A stretch of DNA of 64,000 nucleotides from Akebia trifoliata (Eukaryota; Streptophyta; Magnoliopsida; Ranunculales; Lardizabalaceae): contig CM030718.1 of assembly GCA_017979445.1 (NCBI GenBank), positions 25,539,021 to 25,603,020 of the forward strand, read 5' to 3'. Positions within the stretch are counted from its first letter, which is position 1. Each line of letters starts with the position of its first letter. This document shows positions 13,467-31,782 of the stretch, piece by piece. The translations under genes and the position numbers were made by a program. The notes under the pieces are model-generated. The model was given only the letters and a program-made list of their open reading frames with translations. It was not told the DNA's origin and searched no databases.

Positions 13467-13661
13467 ACCGGCTTGTAAGGTGAGGATTGCCCCATGTTTA
13501 TATATAGTCCAAGGTCTTAATACCCAGGCGATGTGAGACTATCGCTCACACTCCTCTTCACGTGTCTCCTAAATTGAGCGATGGTCCCACATCACCTGGG
13601 TGTCAAGACTTTGGCCTATATATAAACCTGGGGCAATCCTCACCTTACAAGTCAGTTTAGA
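13467..13661. repeat. Perfect-armed fold-back element
   Basis: The left arm 'cttgtaaggtgaggattgcc' is the exact reverse complement of the word that starts 'ggcaatcctcaccttacaag' at 13633. Pairing continues inward through 'tttatatatag...ccaaggtctt' against 'aagactttggcctatatataaa' and through 'gatgtgagac' against 'gtcccacatc'. The element is about 195 bp and has no coding capacity. Its low arm divergence suggests recent insertion or gene conversion. Confidence 0.8.
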
Positions 13662-13959
13662 CAAGTATTTCTCAGCAGCTAATTAGTATCCGACTCGAGG
13701 TTATTGCTTCTTGTTCCCATAATCCCACCTCCCAAACCAAAGTCAAAACTAAAATCCAACTCTCTTTTTAATATTTTCTTACATTGAACTCCTAAATTAA
13801 ACAATTAGATTTAATCATGTTGATGATGTGGTACACTCTCAACCAAGTTGATAGTAACTACACAAAGCTATAGGAAAAACGGGTTACAAAGGATATGCTG
13901 CTCTCATGAATGCTCGATAAACCCATGACCCATAAACGCCAGATGGACAGATCAGTTGA

Positions 13960-14120
13960 TGAGTAAGCCTAAGTTAACCTTACTAACTTGGTAAGATTTC
14001 AACTCTTACTTAGGGTTGTTGAGCTCACCTTATAGCATCGAAAAGCATGATCCAATGCCACAGGGTTGTAGAGGTCAAAACTCTATAACTTTGAAAACAA
14101 AATTTAAAAAAATATTATTT
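13960..14120. repeat. Dispersed repeat, family F2, copy 2
   Basis: Contains the family words 'aagtctaagttaaccttactaa'-like start, 'ttgagctcaccttatagcatc', 'aaaagcatgatccaatgccac' and 'agaggtcaaaactc', in the same order as the copies at 10202, 14640 and 40850. It is diverged and non-coding. Confidence 0.55.
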
Positions 14121-14177
14121 AACATGTGCTTGGTTTTACCAGTATCACATCAAAAATAGTTTGAAACAACTTTTTAG

Positions 14178-14405
14178 AGTGGTGATAATATGACTCATTA
14201 GGTGGCATACTCAATCAACCCTTGACGTGACAAGTTTGAGAATCGTAGATCTGTATGTCTTGGGATACACGATTGCACTTCCCCATAAAAAGTGTAGCCC
14301 GAGGGAGTAGTGTATCCCAAGGTTTATATATCTATGGTTCCCAAACTTATCCGCGTCAAGGAGTCAATTGAGTATGCCACTTGGTGAGTCATATTATCAC
14401 AACTC
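14178..14405. repeat. Fold-back element, family F3, copy 2
   Basis: The outer arms 'gtgataatatgactcattag...ggcatactcaatcaacccttgacg' and 'gcgtcaaggagtcaattgagtatgcc...gagtcatattatcac' are reverse complements with few mismatches. The inner arms carry 'aagtttgagaatcgtagatctg' against 'tatctatggttcccaaactt'. Same family as 10511-10747. Confidence 0.75.
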
Positions 14406-14639
14406 AAACGAGTTTATACTCTCTCTCTCTCTCTCCTCCGCGTATTTGAGTAGTTCTCTGTCAAAATTTACAGATTTTCATCAAAAATAGATTCACAAAC
14501 TCTACTGCAATACTACATCTATAAAGTATAAACAACAATAAAAGCTGCAAGGGTCCAACAATGGCCTCTCTTCATATCTCTATTTGAACGTCAAACAAAC
14601 AGAGAAGTTTGTTTATTCAAATCTTTATTTCACCATAGG

Positions 14640-14860
14640 GCTGTACAAAGAGTAAGTCTAGCCTTACTAAAGGTCATTGAACTCACCATTGTGGCATCCA
14701 AAAACATGATAGGATGCCACATAGATGTGGAGGACAAAATTCTTTGAATATTTTTTTGAAAAAAAATATTTTTTATGTTAAATTTTAATTTTAAATTTGG
14801 GAATTCAATGGGAGTTCAGGAGCCTTTTACTTTCAAAACCTTGGATCAAGCCCCCCTGAA
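14640..14860. repeat. Dispersed repeat, family F2, copy 3
   Basis: Carries 'agtaagtctagccttactaa', 'ttgaactcaccattgtggca', 'aaacatgataggatgccaca', the A/T-rich 'taaattttaattttaaattt' and 'tttcaaaaccttgga' in family order. It is one of the better preserved copies. Confidence 0.65.
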
Positions 14861-15016
14861 TATTTTTTTATCTGAGTTTCTCCATGAAAGCTAGAGGGTT
14901 GTGGTGTTGGACTGCCAATTTGGCTCTCCTTTTGAGCTCAAGGCCCTTGGTAAGAGTTAAAATATTACAAAAGGAAAGTGTTTTTCTAGGTGTTATAGGG
15001 TTTTAGATAAATGTTA

Positions 15017-15368
15017 TATAGGTCCCATTTGCAGCCAACATTAGGGAGCCAATGCCTTTATCCTATATAGCTTAGAAGTTTCAGATTGGACTGATTTTTT
15101 ATTAGGATAATCTCTATGATCACAAAAATCAATCTAATTTGAAACTTCTAACCCCATCAAAAGTGGTTTAGAATTATAGATCGTCGATTTTTTATCGTTA
15201 ATTTGTAAATCACTTTGATAGGGTTAGAAGTTTTAGGTTTGACTCTCCTCACCATAGAGATCATTCTCATAAAAAAAAAACAATCAAATCCAAAACTTTT
15301 AAGTCATATAGGACAAATTTTAACTCTCAACTTTAACTCCCTTATGTTGACAATCGAAAACTACCTAT
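15017..15368. repeat. Outlying copy of the TA-embedded palindromic element family (E0)
   Basis: Outer arms starting 'ataggtcccatttgcagccaac' and ending '...gttgacaatcgaaaactacctatatatat' are diverged inverted repeats. Inside are the two hairpins typical of the array at 27.6-31.4 kb, built from 'agaagttt...gattgagctgattttt', 'gaggatgatctc' and 'aacttctaacccc'. The right end abuts a TA tract. Confidence 0.7.
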
Positions 15369-17196
15369 ATATATGGGGAATGCGAACACTCAAAATCTCA
15401 TGGGAATGTCATCATTCCCCACCACATTATTTTTTCAATAATATTATTTCTTATTTTGTTTTTTAATGAAAAAGATAAGGGTATGTTAATCTTCTACATA
15501 ATAAATATTAAGGGCATTTTAAATGTTTTGTTTGTAGTAAGTGTTTTGGCAGTCAATACCAACATAATAAATGCATATATTGAAGGCATAATAAATATTT
15601 TTATTAGGTAAAAAAAACTAATATAATCTTGTTTTTTCTCGTTTAAAGACAATGGGTAAGAGGTATATCAAAAAAAGAATGTGGTAGAGAATGTTAACGT
15701 CCCCGAAAGGTATTAGACGTTAGCAATCTCCTAAATATATATATATATATGGAAAAGGTTGTTTGGACTGAGGTCCACATTTGAACCATGTTTGAGTCAT
15801 GTGGACTCTTCCGTTGGTCCAAATGACAACTCAACCTCTTGTTTGTGGTCTAGATTGGGGTTGAAAAAAAAAACCCTCAAACAAAAGTCTTTTTGGTGTC
15901 AAATCTTGATTTTAAAAATGGACGATCATTGAACTCCTAGAGTTAAATACAAGAAAGGGGTATAGATGACCAACCAAAATTCATGAAACAAAATAAAAAA
16001 GACCAAAAACATGACCAACTACAAACGAAGGCTCAAATAGAGTATAAAGCATCCTATCTAAAGAGAAAATCCTTAAAAAAAAACAAAAACCCAATTGATC
16101 TTTAAATAAGAACAATAAATGAGAACACAAACTTGTCACAAAGTTAGGGAACAAAATTGTCTATTGTCTATTGAATGCCGACCTTAGGATTTGAGTCGAA
16201 CCTGGAAAGTGTTTCCTATCCTTCTCTTGCAATGAGAGAGCAGTTTTTTCGAAAATTGACTTGGTAAAAATCTCACTTCAAACAAAAATTAGCCTAGTAT
16301 GTGGTTTGTTACTTCTTGTCATTTAAGCGCACAGTAATCCGGGATAAGAAATAATTGAAGAGAATGAACAAGAACGGAATAAACGAGAAAAAATAAAAAT
16401 CACACAGAGAATTCACATGAAAACCCTAAAACGGGAAGGATAAAAAAAAAACACCTAAAACCCCAACCCCATCTAAAGACGAAAAAGAAAGCTCTAGTAT
16501 AGAAACTACAACAAATTAAGACCTTACTTGCACAAAATCCTCCGTGAGATTTGATTAACAGTACCTCTCTATTGACCAGTACCATCAGACTCATACAAAC
16601 CATAAAACAGTATACATCAAAGACGAGGCCTATTTATAAAAGAGTCTGATGATATAACACCCCCTCCCTCTGACATACGCCCCCATCACAGAACCATAGA
16701 TCATTTGCCTTGGGATACACAAGAAAAAGATTTATGATTCTGCGTATCCCGAGGGAAATGATCTACAGTTGGATGAGGGCATCTGACGGCATCAGGAAAT
16801 TATTAGTCTTTTTTAAAAATATTGTTTTCAAGCCAATGATGAAAACTTCCAAATGAACACCTAGAAATCCATAAGAAGTTACATATTCATCTTTCTCGCT
16901 CAAGACTGAAATGAACACTCCAAATTTGATTGGGTCAATCAAACACAACAGGTGTAGTGTTTTCTTAACAAGTAGATGGCTGAAATGGACAATTCTTGGT
17001 AGAGGAGTATTGCAAATATCCTCCTCTCTAATAAGTTCTAGCAAACTTTTAAAAAAAAAATAAATAATGTCTAGATCTAACATTCAACGAATCCATCAAT
17101 TTTCCCTTACCCCAAATCCGAATTCCACCCTAAATAAACCCCTCCATCTTCACTTTATCCAGAACATAAAATAACTGTTTCATGGAATATGGAGAT
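15369..17196. other. Region downstream of CDC48, no gene seen
   Basis: A short (TA)n tract lies at about 15736-15751. A small inverted repeat at about 16682-16765 ('accatagatcatttgccttgggatacac' against 'cgtatcccgagggaaatgatctacagt') is related in sequence to the F3 fold-backs. The frames at 16400-16603 and 16763-17083 (-) have no domain and low-complexity composition. The last part before 17197 should be the CDC48 3' UTR, but I see no canonical poly(A) signal to fix its end. Confidence 0.5.
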
Positions 17197-25437
<8,241 letters not shown>

Positions 25438-25533
25438 CTTTGATCGAAAAAATAAAATTTAAGAGATTAGAGAAGTCGAAGATAGAAAGAACGAGAGGAA
25501 ATTATGGTGGAGGATCTAGGGGTGGGATCGGGA

Positions 25534-25541
25534 TATTTATA
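25534..25541 (-). promoter_or_regulatory. TATA box of CDC48
   Basis: The minus strand reads TATAAATA about 97 bases upstream of the CDC48 ATG. This predicts a start near 25505 and a leader of about 70 nt with no intervening ATG that I can see. Position and orientation are the only evidence. Confidence 0.55.
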
Positions 25542-25607
25542 ATACGCTCTAATTTCTTGCGTGTGAGGACTGGACAGGAATAGGAAATAAACTAAGAGTA
25601 CTGATTC

Positions 25608-25797
25608 CGAAATAGAAAGTCTTCACTCGGTAATACTCGGCTGACGTGTCATGGACATGGAATCATAGATTTGTTTCCTCGAGATACACTTCTGTAAATT
25701 TGATAAAGGATTTAAACTGTGTATCCCAAGGAAAAAGATATATGGTTATGATCCATAACATGTCAGCCGAGTATTGACAGAGTGAAGACTTTCTAAT
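25608..25797. repeat. Fold-back element immediately upstream of CDC48
   Basis: The arms 'gaaagtcttcactcggtaat' and 'actcggctgacgtgtcatgga' on the left pair with 'tccataacatgtcagccgag' and 'tattgacagagtgaagactttc' on the right. The inner arms carry 'atcatagatttgtt' and 'atatatggttatgat'. The element ends only about 70 bases from the TATA box, so it sits in the proximal promoter. It is related in layout to family F3. Confidence 0.75.
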
Positions 25798-27541
25798 TAG
25801 AATATTAGCACTCATAAATAAAATAAATATTCTATTGGGACACCAACTTTTACTTTTACTAATTGGACGGTGCTTTTAAAATTCGGCTTCGTGTCTCATC
25901 TCATCCATGTTAGATATCGAGTCGTCTCGAATGAGTTTTTGATATATTTGAGATGTTGTTCAAAACTAAAAAAAATGCACGTGGGGTATTAAATCTCATT
26001 TGAAAATTTGATTTGTCCATCCGTCTCATTCATGCCTGATATCGAGACAACTCGAATAAGTTTTGAAACCATGAATAGGACAAGAATTCATATGATATCA
26101 CGTCAACAAAGAATTAGCTCATATCTTGAGATGTTATTAGTAAAAGTTGGTGTGGCAAAAGGAGCTCTCTTTTGTAAAACAAGGATTCCCAATTTGAATC
26201 TATTTCTAAACGAACCGACTAGTTGCACACCACTAGCGTTGCATTCCATCATTTAAAATAGCACCCTTTATTTTTATTTTTATTTTTATTTTTATTTTAA
26301 TCGACTGGTTGCAAATCACTAAGTACCAATTGCACTCCAACCTCAAAAAAATGCATTTTTATTTTTATTTTTATCCTATCCTTACTAGTTACATCCATGG
26401 TCACAAAATTCTCCTAATTAAGGATTAGCCGATTAATTTGACGAAATAATCAATGATCGCTCAATTAATCATAGAAATAAGGTAACATTTTTACCCTTCA
26501 TCTCCAAAATTTTAATTTTTTAAACATTCAAACATCATGAAAATAGGATTTAGAAAGAGGTTGACGATGATAGGTTTTGAAAGAAAAAGAAAACAAATAA
26601 AATATTTTGTATAATCTTCGAAATTTTCTCGATTTTTTTACGAAACTTTATCAAATTTATCTTAATTGTACCCTCGCCAAATAATTATTGGACCATGGTC
26701 GACCAATTTGCATGGTGGCTTAGGTTCCCCCATCTTCATAATTGTGTATTCTTTCGTAAGTTCAATCATTGAACTTATTCAAACTCTGAGATCAAATACT
26801 CAATTATAAAGAAGTTTATCAATCTCTCTTTCAACTTCTTGACTTGTAGATATGCTTGGATAGGAATACTAGAGTATAGTACATAGAGAGACTTACTTTT
26901 CTATGAACGTATTTGAGGGAAAAAAAAAAAAGAAAATGAGAGAGATGAATGAATCCTTTATTTTCTTTTATTTAAGATCACAGTCATACAAATAGAGTGC
27001 TAAAGAGACTTTTAAGTGATGACATGCAACTAGTAATGGGTGATGTGCAAGTAGTTGTCCCATTTTTAACGTCCAAGACCACATGAAGATGTTAGCTTCA
27101 TCATATTCTTTTGTTGATAAATAAGAACATATTTTTTATCTTCACTATTACAATGAGAGAAGACAGAGTCGAAGGGGTTCCCACCAAAAATTAAGTGGTC
27201 ATAAATACCTCCAATTTTATATTTAAATTTGATATAACTAGGGTCATTTTAGTAAAAACACGACACATGTTGCTTAGTTTCCGAAATTACAAAAGTATCA
27301 TTTTTACAATGTAATTTTCAAAAATCCATTAATCAATATTTTAAATTACAAATAAACCTTTTTGATACATGTGCCTCCTTAAATTCTTTTGGACAATACA
27401 AATCCTTCACATTTCTTTATAGGTTGGAAAAAAAAATGGTCACAACTCTCTTCACAAAGCTATCGATTTTCCTTCACATTTAACCACCAACCTTCTCTTT
27501 TGCTCATGCTCGATCTTCACCATATGGAATGCTCGAAAATA

Positions 27542-27573
<32 letters not shown>

Positions 27574-27577
27574 TTAT
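25798..27577. other. Intergenic DNA with MITE remnants, no gene seen
   Basis: Inverted M1-type ends occur near 25832-25862 ('ctattgggacaccaacttttactttt') and 26138-26175 ('agtaaaagttggtgtggcaa'). A (TTTTTA)n tract lies at about 26270-26300 and a (TA)n tract at about 27541-27567. No recognisable coding sequence. Confidence 0.5.
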
Positions 27578-27953
27578 GGAGCGGTTCAATAACCCTAAGT
27601 TTGCCAAATATTGTGCCAAACATTTTTCAAAACATGGGTTAGAAGCTTTGGAATGAGCTGATTTTTTGTGAGGATGATCTCTACGGTGAAGAGATCATCC
27701 TCTCCAAAAATCAGCTCATTTTGAAATTTCTAACCCTAGTTTACAAGATGAAGAATCGTGGACCGTCCAATTTTTGTAAATCACTTTTGATGGGGTTAGA
27801 AGTTTTGGAATAGGCTGATTTTTGGTGAGGATGATCTCCTCATCATAGAGATCATCCTCACAAAAAACCAGATCATTCCAAAACTTCTAACCCATGTTTT
27901 GAAAAATATTTGACACAATGTTTGGCAAACTTTAGGGCTGCTAAACCGCTCCC
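27578..27953. mobile_element. TA-embedded palindromic element E1
   Basis: Outer inverted arms start 'ggagcggttcaataacccta' and end '...ttagggctgctaaaccgctccc', with (TA)n on both sides. Inside are two hairpins of about 100 bases sharing 'ggttagaag.tttgga.t.agctga' and 'gaggatgatctc...gagatcatcctc', separated by a spacer with 'gatgaagaatcgtggaccgtcc'. There is no coding capacity. The outer arms match those of E6. Confidence 0.85.
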
Positions 27954-27962
27954 ATATATATA

Positions 27963-28335
27963 GGGATGGGATCGTGGGACATATGTAAAAACAAAGTAAT
28001 AATAATAAATTTTCAAAATATGGGTTAAAGGTTTTGGATTGAGCTGATTTTTTGGCAGGATAATCTCTATGATCAAAAGATCATCCTATAAAAAATTAGT
28101 CAAATCTGAAACTTCTAACCCCATCAAAAGTGATTTAGAATGTGGACCGTTGATTTTTTACTAATAATTTGTAAATCACTTTTGAGACTTACAAGTTTCA
28201 AATTGAGCTGATTTTTTGTGATGATGATCTTCTCATCATAGAGACCATCCTCACAAAAAAAATCAATTCAATCCAAAACCTCTAACCCATATTTTGAAAA
28301 ACCATTGTGTTTACATATGTCCCACAATCTGCCCC
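27963..28335. mobile_element. TA-embedded palindromic element E2
   Basis: The outer arms 'gggatgggatcgtgggacat' and 'acatatgtcccacaatctgcccc' differ from all other array members. The inner double-hairpin core ('ttcaaaatatgggtt', 'gagctgattttttg', 'aggataatctc', 'aacttctaacccc') is the same as in E1 and E3. (TA)n lies on both flanks. Confidence 0.85.
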
Positions 28336-28354
28336 TATATATATATATATATAT

Positions 28355-28764
28355 GGGTCAGGTTCAAGGGCCATCTGAGAAACCGTCTAAGAAAACTTTC
28401 GACGGTAAATAAAATTTTAAAATATGGGTTAGAAATTTTGGATTGAGCTGATTTTTTGTGAGGATGATCTCTATGATGGGAAGATCATCCAAAAAAAAAA
28501 ATCAGCTCAATCTGAAACTTCTAACCCCGTTAAAAGTGATTTAGAATGTGGACCGTCGATTTTTTACCACTTTTTATCACTAATTTGTAAATCACTTTTG
28601 ATGGATTTACAAGTTTCTGATTGAGCTGATTTTTTGTGAGGATGATCTTCTCATCATAGTGACCATCCTTGCAAAAAATCAGCTCAATCCAAAACCTCTA
28701 ACCCTTATTTTGAAAAACGAAAGTTTTCTTAGACGGTTTCTCAGATGGCCCTTGAACCGCCCCC
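28355..28764. mobile_element. TA-embedded palindromic element E3
   Basis: The outer arms 'gggtcaggttcaagggccat', 'ctgagaaaccgtctaagaaaac' pair with 'ttttcttagacggtttctcag' and 'atggcccttgaaccgcccc'. The core carries the family hairpins. It lies between TA tracts and is about 410 bp. Confidence 0.85.
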
Positions 28765-28775
28765 TATATATATAT

Positions 28776-29156
28776 GGGAAATGTTCAGCACCCTAAGTTT
28801 TACCACACACTTTAACAAACGTTTTTTGTCCTACATGGGTTAGAAGTTTTGGAATGAGCTGATTTTTGGTGAGGATGATCTCTATGATTAGAAGATCATC
28901 CTCCCCAAAAATCAGCCCATTCTGAAATGTTTAGCCCCATGTTTACACGTTGAAAAATCGTGAACCGTCCATTTTTTGTAAATCAATTTTGATGGGGTTA
29001 GAAGTTTTGGAATGAGCTGATTTTTGGTGAGGATGATCTCCTCACCATAGAGATCATCCTCACCAAAAATCAGCTCATTCCGAAACTTCTAACCCATGTA
29101 AGACAAAACGTGTTTGTTAAAGTGTGTGGTAAAACTTAGGGTGCCGAACGGGACCC
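28776..29156. mobile_element. TA-embedded palindromic element E4
   Basis: The outer arms 'gggaaatgttcagcacccta', 'agttttaccacacactttaac' pair with 'gttaaagtgtgtggtaaaact' and 'tagggtgccgaacgggaccc'. The inner hairpins are very close to those of E1 and E5. TA tracts flank it. Confidence 0.85.
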
Positions 29157-29181
29157 TATATATATATATATATATATATAT

Positions 29182-29535
29182 GGAAATGTTCAACAACAAA
29201 CATTTTGGCAAAACATTTTTCAAAACATGGGTTAGAGATTTTGGAATGGGCTGATATTTGGTGAGAATGATCTCTACGATGAGGAGATCATCATCACCAA
29301 AAATCAGCCCATTCCAAAACTTCTAACCCCATCAAAAATGGTTTACAAAAAATGGACGGTCTACAATTTTTCAACTTGTAAACATGGGGCTAGAAGTTTT
29401 GGAATAGGCTGATTTTTGGTGAGGATGATCTCCTCATTGTAGAGATCATCTTCACCAAAAATCAGCCCATTCCAAAACCTCTAACCCATGTTTTGAAAAA
29501 TGTTTTGCCAAAATGTTTGTTGCTGAACAGGACCC
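29182..29535. mobile_element. TA-embedded palindromic element E5
   Basis: The outer arms 'ggaaatgttcaacaacaaac', 'attttggcaaaacatttttc' pair with 'gaaaaatgttttgccaaaat' and 'gtttgttgctgaacaggaccc'. The same outer arms recur in E8, 1.5 kb away. The core has two family hairpins. Confidence 0.85.
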
Positions 29536-29551
29536 ATATATATATATGTAT

Positions 29552-29937
29552 GGGAGCAGTTCAGCATCCCTAAAATTTGTCAAGTTTGGTGCCAAACAAT
29601 TTTTGTAAATCACTTTTGATGGGGTTAGAAGTTTTGGAATAGGCTAATTTTTTGTGAGGATGATCTCTACGATGAAGAGATCATCGTCACAAAAAATCAG
29701 CTCATTTTGAAACTTCTAACCCTAGTTTACAAGTTGAAGAATCGTGGACCGTCCAATTTTTGTAAATCACTTTTGATGGGGTTAGAAGTTTTGGAATAGG
29801 CTGATTTTTGGTGAGGATGATCTCCTCATCATAGAGATCATCCTCACAAAAAAATCAGCTCATTCCAAAGCTTCTAACCCATATTTTGAAAAATGTTTGA
29901 CACCAAACTTGGCAAACTTTAGGGTTGCTGAACCGTC

Positions 29938-29940
<3 letters not shown>
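29552..29940. mobile_element. TA-embedded palindromic element E6
   Basis: The outer arms 'gggagcagttcagcatccct' and 'agggttgctgaaccgtcccc' with 'aagtttggtgccaaac' are of the E1 type. The left side appears shortened: the first copy of 'gggttagaagtttt' is preceded by 'gtaaatcacttttgat', which normally occurs in the spacer, so the left outer arm and core look rearranged. Confidence 0.8.
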
Positions 29941-29978
<38 letters not shown>

Positions 29979-30076
29979 AAAAATATTATTTTTATAAAAA
30001 TACTAAGAAATTTAATGGAACTTTTTATAAAATTAACTATGACTTTTATATATATATTATATATATATATATATAT

Positions 30077-30979
30077 GGGAAGGGATCAATAGACAAAATT
30101 TGGGACAAAGATCCAGACAAATCATCCCAACCGTTGGATAATTTGGGATCTAACGGCGCAAATATGTTATAAATCCACGTACGCATCTGATTCACTTAAA
30201 ATTTTACAAAATTGCAACTTCCTCCCTGCATCTTCAAAACCAATTGATTCACTTAATTCTTTCCAAAAATTATATCCACCTCCCCAAGTCTTCAAATCCC
30301 CAAATCACATTCGTATTCTTCCTCTAACAAAAACCACCTCATACGAAGCTAAAACATCGAAAATTCAAGCACCCTAACAGATCCGAGCCTACAAAATTGA
30401 TTATGTCGAAATCCAATCATTCTAAAAGATCATGAAGAACACGGGTAATTTGTCAAAATTGCAACTACCAATTTTAATTGAATCGTTTAAATTGCATATA
30501 TATATATATATATATATATATGTCCACCATTAATGGTGGACTGAAGATCCCCCTCCCTCTTTCGATTCCTTCTCTTTTTTAGATTCGACTCGTGCTTCAA
30601 ATCTTCTAGTTTAGAGGTTTGACGGAGTCCGCCATTAATGGTGGACTGAACCGAGAGGAAGAGAGTTAGGATTTGAGGTAAAATGAGGAGAAGAGAGAAG
30701 AGAGAAATCTGAAACGAAGGAGAAGAGAGAAACGAAGGAGAAGAGAGAAGAGAGAAGGGTTTGAGTTAGAGAAATTTGAAACGAAGGAGAAGAGAGGAGA
30801 GAAATCTGTGATTTTGGCTCGGGGAGGTGTTTAGAATTTGTAAAAGTATTGAGTGAAATTATTCACACGTGGGTTATTAATATGTTAAATAGATCTGCGC
30901 CATTAGATCTATCGTGATCCAATGATCCATATAATTTGTCTGGATCTTTGTCCCAAATTTTGTCTATTGATCCCTTCCC
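30077..30979. mobile_element. Larger TA-flanked inverted-repeat element E7
   Basis: Perfectly matching terminal arms 'gggaagggatcaatagacaa', 'aatttgggacaaagatccag' and their complements end at 'gatcccttccc'; the pairing continues through 'gatctaacggcgca' and 'tgcgccattagatc'. The 903-bp element lacks the double-hairpin core of its neighbours. Its right half is (GA)-rich, with repeated 'gaaacgaaggagaagagaga'. A second TA tract at about 30499-30520 and two copies of 'ccattaatggtggactgaa' near 30528 and 30633 suggest a nested insertion. Confidence 0.8.
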
Positions 30980-30992
30980 TATATATATATAT

Positions 30993-31358
30993 GGGAAATG
31001 TTCAGCAACAAACATTTTGGCAAAACATTTTTCAAAACATGGGTTAGAGGTTTTGGAATGGGCTGATTTTTGGTGAGGATGATGTCTACGGTGAGGAGAT
31101 CATCCTCACAAAAAATCAGCCCATTCCAAAACTTCTAACCCCATCAAAAATGATTTACAAAAAATGGATGGTCCACGATTTTTCAACTTGTAAACTGGGG
31201 CTAGAAGTTTTGGAATGGGCTGATTTTTGGTGAAGATGATCTCCTCACCGTAGAGATCATCCTCACCAAAAATCAGCCCATTCCAAAACCTCTAACTCAT
31301 GTTTTGAAAAATGTTTTGCCAAAATGTTTGTCAAAATGTTTGTTGCTGAACGGGACCC
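30993..31358. mobile_element. TA-embedded palindromic element E8
   Basis: The outer arms are of the E5 type ('gggaaatgttcagcaacaaa' to 'ttgttgctgaacgggaccc'), with a small duplication of 'caaaatgtttgt' in the right arm. The core has two family hairpins. TA tracts flank it. Confidence 0.85.
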
Positions 31359-31384
31359 TATATATATATATTATAATTTTTTTT

Positions 31385-31562
31385 AGAGTCGTGCTGGGGT
31401 GACACAGTATTTATTGTGATTTTCACAATTCTGACGTGGACATGCATACATAACCGTAGATGGTTTTACTCATATCGCAAAGAAATACATCTATGGTTAT
31501 GTGCACATCCCACGTCAAACTTGTGAGAATCGTAGTAAATACTTTTTGTCATTTCAACATTT
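31385..31562. repeat. Fold-back element, F1-related, tandem copy a
   Basis: The left arm 'gtgacacagtatttattgtg', 'cacaattctgacgtgg', 'ataaccgtagatgg' pairs with 'catctatggttatgtgcac', 'cacgtcaaacttgtgag' and 'agtaaatactttttgtcatttc'. The next element, at 31606, is a second copy in the same orientation. Confidence 0.7.
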
Positions 31563-31605
31563 TTTTTTTTTTTTTAATCTATTGGGTTTTCCAATAGATT
31601 AAGAA

Positions 31606-31782
31606 TCATGATGGAGTGACACAAGATTTACTTTGATTCTCACAATTCTAATGTGAACATGCGTATATAACCGTACATGGTTTTTACTCGTATTGCGAGG
31701 AAACACATCTATGGTTATGTGCACGTCCCACGTCAAACTTGTGAGAATCATAGTAAATTATTTTTGTCATTTCAACCTTTTC
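31606..31782. repeat. Fold-back element, F1-related, tandem copy b
   Basis: The same arms as copy a with about 10-15 percent differences by eye ('gtgacacaagatttactttg', 'ataaccgtacatgg', 'catctatggttatgtgcacg', 'agtaaattatttttgtcatttc'). The two copies are separated by about 45 bases containing a T run. Confidence 0.7.

Noticed and set aside
16763..17083. 106-codon minus-strand frame downstream of CDC48
   Set aside because: Composition is that of random AT-rich DNA, no motif is recognisable, and there is no conserved start or splice context.
27578..31358. Regularly spaced repeats resembling a CRISPR-like or satellite array
   Set aside because: The units are long palindromic elements separated by TA microsatellites, with different ends; the setting is a plant nuclear genome. 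They fit transposons, not CRISPR or satellite DNA.
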